Shown here: in pieces, positions 1-5,638 of the stretch
Position numbering within the stretch: the first letter of the stretch is position 1
How the letters are laid out: each line of letters opens with the position of its first letter
Assembly: GCA_035494855.1 (NCBI GenBank)
Contig: DATJGR010000284.1
Coordinates: 1-5,638 of the forward strand
Reading direction: 5' to 3'
Length of the DNA stretch: 5,638 bases
From: DATJGR01 sp035494855
Lineage (GTDB): Bacteria; Pseudomonadota; Gammaproteobacteria; Pseudomonadales; Azotimanducaceae
Notes under the pieces: generated by a model
Databases searched by the model: none
Told to the model about the DNA's origin: nothing
Seen by the model: only the letters and a program-made list of their open reading frames with translations
Made by a program: the position numbers and the translations under genes

Positions 1-2532
1 CAGGAAGAATACGGAATGCTGTCGGGTCCGTTGATCGACAACATTCTGGCTGCGCGTTTGACCGGCGTGAAGCGTACGCGCGATGGTTACATCGACGACA
101 AGTCCGGCAACCAGAATCCCGACAACTACGGCGACGAGAACTATGCGCTCGCATTGAAGTGGACGCCGTCCGACGATCTCGAGGTGAATACGCGCGGCAA
201 CGAACGCAGCTACCGCCGCCGGATGGGTGGGGCGGATGCAGCCGGTATCGTGAACCTGACCGAAGACGGCGGCGCGGTGGATCCGGCTACCGGAACTTCG
301 CGGAACACTTCGACCTTTGCGTGGGGCTTTCGTCGAGTGAATGACACCGTATGTCCGACCTTGACGAGCGGCCGCACGAACTTCCAGGTGCCGACCGGCG
401 TGGGCACGAACACCGCGCGACTGACGCCTGAATGCCGTATCACCACCGCAACCGCCGGCTTTCAGAACCAGCCCGGTTCCACCACGGTCTACTCGTTCAC
501 CGATCCTGTCACTGGACAGACAGTCGAAGCGCAGCGCGTTACGCCCGGCGTCGACTTCTCCGGTGTCGGTGCCCAGAACATGAACAACAAGGCGTTCGGT
601 ACGAACGCGTCCCGGCAGCACATGTTGGGTCTCGGTTCGCTAAACGGACCGGATGTATCGACCGACACGAGTGGTCACCAGGATGAGTACTTCGACCAGC
701 AGGCAAACTCGACCGACATCCGCTGGACGGTGAACGACACGTTCTCCATCAAGTACATCTTCGGCTATACGGATTACTTCTACGATCGGACGTCTGACGT
801 CGACCTCACCAGCAACACCGACGCGAACACTCTGTACTCGGGTGACGAACAGTTCTACGTGAGTCAGGAGACCGAATACATCTCCCACGAGTTGCAGTTC
901 TTCAACGATTGGAACGATCGCCTGACGTCGACGACCGGCTTGTTCTATTACAAGGCCGACATCACGCAGCGTGGCGACTACTACAACTCGAACTCGAACG
1001 GTCGTTACACGCAAGGCTTCAATTACAGTCCGAGCATCGTAGGTCCGCTCTCGTTCATCGGTGGGATCCCGCAGGTATCGCTGTTCAGTGCGAAGCAGGA
1101 TGGCCTGCTCGTCCGCGCAGGCAACTTGCCGGCGGGGAACTGCGTGCCGTTGGAATCGAGCCTGGCGTTGACGAATCCGTTCACCTACTGCTTTGGCCGC
1201 AAGGACGGCGACCCCGTTGGCAGCAACACGAACGTGGCCCATGGCCCGACGACGGCCGGCACGGACACGGAATACCAGACCCGCACCGAGCGTGAAGCAT
1301 TCGCCCTGTACACGCAGAGCGTGTTCACGATCAACGAGCACTTCGCATTGACGCTGGGCGCTCGCTGGGCGCGTGACCAGCTTCACGGCGAAGAGAACGC
1401 GTTCTACCAGAGCGAAGGCGGTCAGGCGTTGCTGGTGGGCGCAGTTCCGGCGCTCGGATTCGTCGGCAACCTGGGTTCAGTCCCGATTCCGTTGAGCCCC
1501 TTGTTGCCGGCCGGATTCTGTAACGCGGGTCCGAACGCGTTCTGCGTACCGAGCCTGGCGCAGGTGAATCAGGCGATCGGCGCGATGGATGCGAACGGTC
1601 AGGTGCTGAATTACAACACCGTGCTGACGACCGGCGTGCCGATATCGCAATCGTTGTGGCGGCAGCTGTATCGCAAAGACGACGCGGTGACAGGTCGCAT
1701 CAACCTCGATTGGACGCCGAACGACAAAGACCTGATCTACCTCTCGGTGACGTCCGGTACGCGCGCAGGAGGATTCAACCTCGGTAACTTCAGCGCCAAC
1801 GCGAAGTACCAGCCCGAAAGCCTCGTTGCGTATGAATTGGGTTACAAGGGGGAGATCCGTGACGGCACGATGCAGGTCAATGCGGCCGTCTACTACTACG
1901 ACTACAGCCACGTGCACACGCCGGCTGCGAGCCCGTCTGCCCTAGGCGGCGTCTCGACCAGCACGTTTGCGGTGCCAGGCGCCGAGATGATCGGCTTCGA
2001 CACCGACGTACTGTGGTTGCTCACCGACCGCGTTACCCTGGGTGCGACCGTGAGCTTCACGCACAGCGAATACACGGAGAACTTCGATGTGATCGACGAA
2101 TTCAACGCAGAGCGCCCCGGCTCGCTATTCGATCCGCTCGCAACGCCGTTCAACATCAAAGGCAATACGATGTTGCGCGTCCCGGAGAAGAAGTTCGACG
2201 CGTATGCGCAGTACGCCCTTCCGATTGGCGGCGACCGTGGCACGTTGACGTTCCTCGCCGACTATTCATGGATCGACAAGGTGTACTTCTCGCTGTTCGA
2301 AGAAGGCACCGACAAGGCTCCCTCGTACAGCCGTGTGGACACGCGCATTACGTGGTTGTCGGCGGGCGAGAACTGGAACGTTTCGGCATTCTGCAACAAC
2401 GTGTTCGACGACATCGGTATCCGTCAGATCGAAGCGTTGTCCGAAGCGGACAACTTCCGTCGTACCGGCACGCTGACGAACCCGCGGACGTACGGTCTCG
2501 AACTGCTCTACAAGTTCGGCGCCTGGAAATAG
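1..2532 (+). CDS. TonB-dependent outer-membrane receptor, beta-barrel part (5' end outside window)
   Basis: The product is an outer-membrane active transporter that would take up a scarce ligand such as an iron chelate, vitamin or carbohydrate, using energy from TonB-ExbB-ExbD. About 843 residues are visible. The reading frame is open from base 1 (QEEYG before the first Met at 16), and the sequence begins with barrel-type strands (SGPLIDN..AARLTG, then RDGYIDD), so the Met at 16 is internal and the signal peptide, TonB box and plug lie upstream. Family hallmarks are the YLSVTSGTRAGGFN segment at about 1738-1785, followed by YELGYKGEIRDG near 1831-1866, and the C-terminal NVFDD with NPRTYGLELLYKF (about 2395-2520). 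With a plug the whole protein would be near 1000 residues, larger than usual, because of long loops rich in Asn, Thr, Gly and Ser. Six of its seven cysteines form three local pairs in loop-like regions. The protein ends four residues after the usual terminal Phe. It is followed by an intrinsic terminator. The substrate cannot be read from the sequence. The family call is very secure. Confidence 0.95.
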   Translation, partial: QEEYGMLSGPLIDNILAARLTGVKRTRDGYIDDKSGNQNPDNYGDENYALALKWTPSDDLEVNTRGNERSYRRRMGGADAAGIVNLTEDGGAVDPATGTSRNTSTFAWGFRRVNDTVCPTLTSGRTNFQVPTGVGTNTARLTPECRITTATAGFQNQPGSTTVYSFTDPVTGQTVEAQRVTPGVDFSGVGAQNMNNKAFGTNASRQHMLGLGSLNGPDVSTDTSGHQDEYFDQQANSTDIRWTVNDTFSIKYIFGYTDYFYDRTSDVDLTSNTDANTLYSGDEQFYVSQETEYISHELQFFNDWNDRLTSTTGLFYYKADITQRGDYYNSNSNGRYTQGFNYSPSIVGPLSFIGGIPQVSLFSAKQDGLLVRAGNLPAGNCVPLESSLALTNPFTYCFGRKDGDPVGSNTNVAHGPTTAGTDTEYQTRTEREAFALYTQSVFTINEHFALTLGARWARDQLHGEENAFYQSEGGQALLVGAVPALGFVGNLGSVPIPLSPLLPAGFCNAGPNAFCVPSLAQVNQAIGAMDANGQVLNYNTVLTTGVPISQSLWRQLYRKDDAVTGRINLDWTPNDKDLIYLSVTSGTRAGGFNLGNFSANAKYQPESLVAYELGYKGEIRDGTMQVNAAVYYYDYSHVHTPAASPSALGGVSTSTFAVPGAEMIGFDTDVLWLLTDRVTLGATVSFTHSEYTENFDVIDEFNAERPGSLFDPLATPFNIKGNTMLRVPEKKFDAYAQYALPIGGDRGTLTFLADYSWIDKVYFSLFEEGTDKAPSYSRVDTRITWLSAGENWNVSAFCNNVFDDIGIRQIEALSEADNFRRTGTLTNPRTYGLELLYKFGAWK

Positions 2533-2558
2533 TCGCCAACTGACCAACGATTCGTATA

Positions 2559-2581
2559 GGGGGCTTCGGCCCCCTTTTTTT
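2559..2581 (+). terminator. Rho-independent terminator of the TonB-dependent receptor gene
   Basis: A perfect 6-bp stem GGGGGC/GCCCCC (2559-2564 and 2569-2574) is closed by a UUCG tetraloop with its stabilising C-G closing pair. It is followed by seven T (2575-2581). It begins 27 bases after the receptor stop codon. On the minus strand the same hairpin follows the methyltransferase stop at once, but there it is preceded by A's and followed by TATACG, so it should terminate efficiently only for the plus strand. The last T of the tract (2581) is also the last base of the methyltransferase stop codon. Confidence 0.95.
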
Positions 2582-3228
2582 CAGTCGATTGTCGCCAGCA
2601 TGCCCCACGACAGGTCGCTGATGCGATGCGTGGCGACCGAGAATCCCGAACGCTGCAGCGCTGCGACACAGTCGTCGACGTTCCAGAAGAACTCTTCGTC
2701 GATTGCAGCCGCAACGTCCGGCCACTCGTGGCGGTAACGCTCGATCGCGTCGCGCCGATCGTGTTCGGATGCGAACATCAGGTCTCCGAATGCGGCGCGG
2801 GCGCCCGGATTGGCGGCGTGACGGATCCGTTGGAACAGCAGTTCCTTCTCTGTCGGGATCAGGTGGTGTATCGCGTAGGTCGACACGAAGCGGTCGAAAC
2901 GATCGGTGCGTCCGTCGAAATACTCGAGCAGATCATCGCGCTGCCACTCGACGGGACCGCCGACCTTTGTCGCCGCAATCTCGAGCATCGCGGCCGATAC
3001 GTCTACCGCCACGACCCGGCGCGACGGTGGTAACAGTCGAGTGAGATTACCGGTGCCGGCGCCGAGTTCGAGTACGTCGTGACGTGCCTCGATACGGGCG
3101 CTGCGCACCACCCACGCCAGCAATTCCGCGTAGCCGACCCGCACCGGATGCGCCTCGTTCTGCACGTCGACGTCGTAGTCCGGCGCATCTGCGTCGTGAT
3201 TGAATGTGTCGGCGAAGCGGCTGCGCAT
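2581..3228 (-). CDS. Class I SAM-dependent methyltransferase (YrrT-like)
   Basis: This is a predicted cytoplasmic 215-residue enzyme that transfers a methyl group from S-adenosylmethionine to an unknown acceptor, probably a small molecule. Visible motifs are the glycine-rich SAM loop VLELGAGTGN (residues 52-61), the acidic ribose-binding position D76 in VVAVDVS, DDL at 98-100 after the third strand, and FDRFVSTYAIHHL at 111-123, typical of Methyltransf_11/25-type domains. The N-terminal FNHDADAPDYD resembles the start of YrrT-like proteins. The frame stays open upstream to 3405, but the extra 59 residues are Ser/Arg-rich and look non-coding, and they would overlap the divergent gene. ATG 3228 is therefore preferred, although no Shine-Dalgarno sequence precedes it. 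Its start overlaps that of the neighbouring kinase-like gene. At its other end it is convergent with the receptor gene, 48 bases away. Substrate and pathway are unknown. The enzyme class is secure; the YrrT-like assignment is less so. Confidence 0.88.
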   Translation of the reverse strand: MRSRFADTFNHDADAPDYDVDVQNEAHPVRVGYAELLAWVVRSARIEARHDVLELGAGTGNLTRLLPPSRRVVAVDVSAAMLEIAATKVGGPVEWQRDDLLEYFDGRTDRFDRFVSTYAIHHLIPTEKELLFQRIRHAANPGARAAFGDLMFASEHDRRDAIERYRHEWPDVAAAIDEEFFWNVDDCVAALQRSGFSVATHRISDLSWGMLATID

Positions 3229-3946
3229 GAGAAGGGATCGGCATGAGTCGGACGAATTGAAACACGAATCGCACGCGCGATCAGCGGCCGACTTCGATTC
3301 GCTATGGGTGCGCGATCTTCGCTGGCTCGACGAGCCGAACCGCCGCGGGAACGGAACGAGCAGGGTCGGTGTGGCGGACACCAGCACGTGGCCGGAGCTG
3401 GGCATTTCGGGTCGCGTCTACGTGAAACGTCAGCAGGCGTTCTTCTGCCGCCCGGCATGGAATGCGTTTCGACGCACGCCGACGCTGCGGCGCGAGACGC
3501 GCTTCATCGCCCGCGCGCGTGCGCTCGGCGTGAACGTGCCGGATGTGGTGTTGTATCAGGAAGGTTCCGACGACCGCGCGATACTGGTGCTGCGGGAGAT
3601 CGACGGAGCAGTGGATCTCGAAAAGAGCCTGCTTTCACTCGATGCGATCGACCGGTGCGAACTGTTCAAAAACATAGGAAAAACGCTGGCCAAACTGCAC
3701 TCCGCACGCCTCGTGCACGGCGCCGTTTATCCGAAACACGTGCTGGTCGAGGTGTGCTCCTGCCGCGTCTGGCTGATCGATCTGGAGAAGACTCGTTGCG
3801 TACTGTCCCGATCTTCAGCGGCGACGCGCGACATTGCGCGCCTCGTCCGACACGCGCCGTTCATGACGGACCCCGATCTCGAAGCGCTCGTGAGCGGATA
3901 CGACGCTCGGGCGTTTCCGCGACTGCTGGAGCGGTTGAAGCGCTGA
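3227..3946 (+). CDS. Lipopolysaccharide kinase (Kdo/WaaP) family protein, InaA-like
   Basis: This is a cytoplasmic kinase-fold protein of 239 residues if it starts at ATG 3227. Relatives include WaaP and KdkA, which phosphorylate heptose or Kdo of the LPS inner core, and the acid-inducible InaA, whose reaction is not known. In order one sees an N-terminal W..DLRWLDEPNRRGNG (27-43), the likely ATP-binding lysine K67 in VYVKRQ, RTPTLRRE with the probable salt-bridge Glu E90, the hinge-like AILVLREIDG (118-127), a catalytic-loop segment HGAVYPKH (164-171), and LIDLEKTR (183-190) with the likely metal-binding D185. The YPKH and IDLEK pair points to the InaA branch. The canonical HRD aspartate is not present at the expected place. 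The start is uncertain: TTG 3200, GTG 3206, ATG 3227, TTG 3257 and GTG 3308 are all in frame, and homology-like sequence begins only near residue 23. It is convergent with the F-type ATPase gene, stop to stop across 7 bases. The family call is good; the biochemical role is open. Confidence 0.85.
   Translation: MRRDRHESDELKHESHARSAADFDSLWVRDLRWLDEPNRRGNGTSRVGVADTSTWPELGISGRVYVKRQQAFFCRPAWNAFRRTPTLRRETRFIARARALGVNVPDVVLYQEGSDDRAILVLREIDGAVDLEKSLLSLDAIDRCELFKNIGKTLAKLHSARLVHGAVYPKHVLVEVCSCRVWLIDLEKTRCVLSRSSAATRDIARLVRHAPFMTDPDLEALVSGYDARAFPRLLERLKR
3230..3237 (+). promoter_or_regulatory. Possible Shine-Dalgarno sequence near the start of the InaA-like gene
   Basis: AGAAGGGA is the best purine-rich ribosome-binding match near this gene. 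It lies after the ATG at 3227, so it cannot serve that codon. It is five bases before an out-of-frame ATG at 3243, which opens a five-codon reading frame (MSRTN) ending with TGA at 3258-3260. That stop overlaps the in-frame TTG at 3257 as TTGA. It could therefore drive a mini leader coupled to a TTG start, or mark the true start of a gene read in the wrong frame here, or be chance. This is an inference from spacing only. Confidence 0.3.
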
Positions 3947-3953
3947 CCGTTGC

Positions 3954-4916
3954 TCAATCGTACAAGTGACAGGCGACGAGGCGTTCCGCGTCGCCGTGCA
4001 GCGGCTTCAGCGGCGGGCGCACGACGCGACAGACATCCATCACCTTCGGACATCTGTTGGCGAACCGGCAACCGGGCGGAATGTTCACGGGCGACGGAAT
4101 TTCGCCGACGATCTCGGCGCTGCTGCGCGACCGCTCGGCGATCGGATCGGGTTCCGGGTTGGAGCCAACGAGTAATTGCGAATACGGATGCTGCGGCTCG
4201 TAAAACACCTGATCCGCGCGGCCGATTTCGATGAGCGAGCCGAGGTACATCACCGCCATCCGATCCGAAACGTAACGCACCATCGACAGATCGTGCGCGA
4301 TGAACAACAGCGTGAGCCCCATCGACGATTTCAGCTCGTCGAGCAGGTTCACCACCTGCGCCTGCACGGAGACGTCCAGCGCTGAGATCGGCTCGTCGCA
4401 GACGACGAACTCCGGTTCGAGAATCAGCGCGCGGGCGATGCCGATCCGTTGTCGCTGCCCGCCCGAGAATTCGTGCGGATAGCGCGCCATGTGGTCCGGT
4501 TCGAGCCCGACGCGACGCAACCAGTCCGCGACGCGTTCGCGGATATCCGCCGCCGCTGTCCGGCCGTGCAGTTTCAGCCCTTCGCCGATGATTTCGCCGA
4601 CCGTCATGCGCGGATTCAACGACGAGTACGGATCCTGGAAGATCATTTGCATGCGTTTCGCATGGCGCTGAAAGTCGGGCGGCGAGTACTTCTGCGGCAG
4701 CGTTTCGCCGCGATAGACGACGCTGCCGCTTGTCTTGTCGTGCAACCCGATCAGCGTTTTGCCGAACGTCGATTTGCCGGAGCCGCTCTCGCCGACCAAC
4801 CCGACCACTTCGCGCTCGGCGATGGCGAGCGACACCTCGTCGAGCGCGTGCACCACCTGACCGCCGCCGATCGGAAAGTGCTTGGTCAATCTGTCGGCGC
4901 TGATCAGCCCGTTCAT
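3954..4916 (-). CDS. Peptide-type ABC transporter ATP-binding subunit, OppF/DppF family
   Basis: This is the second ATPase of an oligopeptide/dipeptide-type ABC importer, bound to the cytoplasmic face of the membrane permeases, where it hydrolyses ATP to drive uptake. It has 320 residues, a normal length for OppF/DppF. All ATPase motifs are intact: Walker A GESGSGKST (42-50), Q-loop Q94 in IFQDPYSSLNPR (a segment typical of the family), signature SGGQRQR (151-157), Walker B FVVCDEP (170-176), D-loop SALD (178-181) and switch H208. The C-terminal oligopeptide-transporter domain carries C283, C289, C296 and C316 (CX5CX6CX19C), a pattern that binds a [4Fe-4S] cluster in characterised DppD-type proteins. 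ATG 4916 is chosen because MNGLISADRLTKHFP matches the usual start and overlaps the upstream stop as ATGA. No Shine-Dalgarno sequence is visible, so translational coupling is likely. It is the last gene of its operon on this side. Substrate specificity cannot be read from an ATPase. Confidence 0.96.
   Translation of the reverse strand: MNGLISADRLTKHFPIGGGQVVHALDEVSLAIAEREVVGLVGESGSGKSTFGKTLIGLHDKTSGSVVYRGETLPQKYSPPDFQRHAKRMQMIFQDPYSSLNPRMTVGEIIGEGLKLHGRTAAADIRERVADWLRRVGLEPDHMARYPHEFSGGQRQRIGIARALILEPEFVVCDEPISALDVSVQAQVVNLLDELKSSMGLTLLFIAHDLSMVRYVSDRMAVMYLGSLIEIGRADQVFYEPQHPYSQLLVGSNPEPDPIAERSRSSAEIVGEIPSPVNIPPGCRFANRCPKVMDVCRVVRPPLKPLHGDAERLVACHLYD
4913..4916 (-). other. ATGA stop/start overlap coupling the two ABC ATPase genes
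   Basis: Read on the minus strand, ATG (4916-4914) starts the OppF/DppF-type gene and TGA (4915-4913) ends the OppD/DppD-type gene. The upstream 20 bases are C/G-rich without a purine-rich ribosome-binding site. This suggests reinitiation by ribosomes finishing the upstream gene, which would keep the two subunits near equal amounts. The overlap is seen directly; the coupling is inferred. Confidence 0.85.
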
Positions 4917-5638
4917 GAGCGCGACGCGATGTGAGGGCGCGACGCAACGTGAAGGCGATCGACCGGGCGGTGCGCAGCCTCGTGGTGCAACCAGCAGCGG
5001 GACGAGTGGCCGTCGCCCACTGCGAACGGCGGCGGCCGCTCGTCGCGACAGATCTGCATCGCATGCGGGCAGCGCGCGAAGTAGCCGCAGCCGACCGGCG
5101 GCGCAAACAGATCCGGCGGGCTGCCGTCGATCGGTTGCAACCGATGCTGGCGGCTCGACGTGCTCGACGGCATGGCATCCCGCAAGCCCAGCGTGTAGGG
5201 GTGCGCCGATCGATAGAAGATGTCGTGCGCGGTGCCGTGCTCGACGATCTCGCCCGCGTACATCACGTTCACGTGATCTGCCATGCGCGCGACCACGCCG
5301 AGATCGTGCGTGATCAGAATGATCGCCATGCCGTTCTGACGCTGAATTTCCTGCATCAGATCGAGGATCTGCGCCTGAATCGTCACGTCCAGCGCGGTCG
5401 TCGGTTCGTCGGCGATCAGAATGGCGGGTTCGCACGCGATCGCCATGGCGATCATCGAGCGCTGCAGCATGCCGCCTGAAAACTCGAACGGATATTGCCG
5501 GGCGCGTTTTTCCGCGTCCGGGATCCGCGTTGCCGACAACAGTTCGATGGCGCGGTCCATCGCCTGCGTCGCCGAGAATCCGCGGTGGACGATCAAGGTT
5601 TCGGCGATCTGGTCGCCGATCGTCATCGTCGGGTTCAG
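4913..5638 (-). CDS. Peptide-type ABC transporter ATP-binding subunit, OppD/DppD family (5' end outside window)
   Basis: This is the partner ATPase of the OppF/DppF-type subunit encoded just downstream; the two should form the heterodimeric motor of one importer. The right window edge cuts it inside the segment after the Q-loop (LNPTMTIGDQIAE), so Walker A and the Q-loop are not seen. Counting from the internal Met at 5626, it shows signature SGGMLQR (50-56), Walker B AILIADEP (68-75), D-loop TALD (77-80), switch H107 in LITHD, and the C-terminal domain with C180, C186, C193 and C211 (CX5CX6CX17C), the proposed iron-sulfur ligands. The signature has Leu where many relatives have Arg (SGGMRQR), a variant also known from NikD-like members. 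After C211 it runs on for 26 residues ending in the duplicated HVASRP/HIASRS. The stop codon overlaps the next start by ATGA. Permease and binding-protein genes are expected beyond the right edge. Dipeptide, oligopeptide and related solutes are all possible substrates. Confidence 0.95.
   Translation of the reverse strand: MNPTMTIGDQIAETLIVHRGFSATQAMDRAIELLSATRIPDAEKRARQYPFEFSGGMLQRSMIAMAIACEPAILIADEPTTALDVTIQAQILDLMQEIQRQNGMAIILITHDLGVVARMADHVNVMYAGEIVEHGTAHDIFYRSAHPYTLGLRDAMPSSTSSRQHRLQPIDGSPPDLFAPPVGCGYFARCPHAMQICRDERPPPFAVGDGHSSRCWLHHEAAHRPVDRLHVASRPHIASRS
4919..4954 (-). repeat. Two-copy 18-bp tandem repeat at the 3' end of the OppD/DppD-type gene
   Basis: Two adjacent 18-base units (4919-4936 and 4937-4954) match at 15 of 18 positions. 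On the minus strand they encode LHVASR followed by PHIASR, directly before the final Ser and the stop. Because the unit length is a multiple of three, the duplication lengthens the protein tail without changing frame. It lies outside the ATPase core and after the last cluster cysteine. Confidence 0.7.

Noticed and set aside
16..18. ATG at 16 as the start of the receptor gene
   Set aside because: The frame is open through the window edge and the following sequence is already barrel. A start here would lack a signal peptide, TonB box and plug.
640..1386. Long minus-strand open frame opposite the receptor gene
   Set aside because: The translation is Arg/Val-rich with no recognisable motif and lies wholly antisense to a well-supported receptor. 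Such frames are expected opposite GC-rich genes.
3164..3173. Perfect 10-bp palindrome ACGTCGACGT as a possible operator
   Set aside because: It lies inside the methyltransferase coding region and follows from the codons for a Val-Asp-Val run. No second copy or promoter is visible nearby.
3229..3405. N-terminal extension of the methyltransferase to an ATG at 3405
   Set aside because: The extra 59 residues are Ser/Arg-rich, unlike the methyltransferase fold, and overlap the N-terminal coding region of the InaA-like gene, which has recognisable family sequence (WLDEPNRRGNG).
4449..4934. Plus-strand open frames opposite the ABC ATPase genes
   Set aside because: They are Arg/Ala/His-rich, have no motif, and are antisense to two strongly supported ATPase genes.
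4917..5435. N-terminal extension of the OppF/DppF-type ATPase upstream of 4916
   Set aside because: The extra sequence is Arg/Ala-rich shadow translation of the overlapping OppD/DppD-type gene. The ATPase domain starts normally at ATG 4916.

Overview
This is a GC-rich Gram-negative stretch. The evidence is an outer-membrane TonB-dependent receptor, a kinase of the lipopolysaccharide-kinase (Kdo/WaaP, InaA-like) family and a proteobacterial-style Opp/Dpp peptide transporter. A proteobacterium fits best; the style of the receptor and the presence of an InaA-like protein lean towards Gammaproteobacteria, but this is an impression, not a proven placement. The window is almost entirely coding and has no gene-free stretch longer than about 50 bases.

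Layout, left to right. (1) 1-2532, plus strand: the beta-barrel part of a large TonB-dependent receptor whose start and plug domain lie before the window. It ends at a strong intrinsic terminator at 2559-2581. (2) 2581-3228, minus strand: a small class I SAM-dependent methyltransferase, convergent with the receptor. (3) 3227-3946, plus strand: an InaA/Kdo-WaaP family kinase-like protein, divergent from the methyltransferase, with the two predicted ATG codons overlapping in one CATG. (4) 3954-4916, minus strand: an OppF/DppF-type ATPase, convergent with the kinase gene across only 7 bases. (5) 4913-5638, minus strand: an OppD/DppD-type ATPase, cut by the right edge and overlapping the F-type gene by ATGA.

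How the genes fit together. The two ATPases are the paired nucleotide-binding subunits of one ABC importer for peptides or similar small solutes. The permeases and binding protein would be expected further upstream on the minus strand, beyond the right edge. The receptor is a separate import system for an unknown substrate at the outer membrane. The methyltransferase and kinase-like gene share a very tight divergent junction and may share control, but nothing here shows a common pathway.

I found no CRISPR array, RNA gene, insertion sequence or clearly novel multi-gene system. The points most worth a second look are the unresolved start region between the methyltransferase and the kinase-like gene, the atypical catalytic loop of the kinase-like protein, the three local cysteine pairs in the receptor, and a small tandem duplication at the 3' end of the OppD/DppD-type gene.
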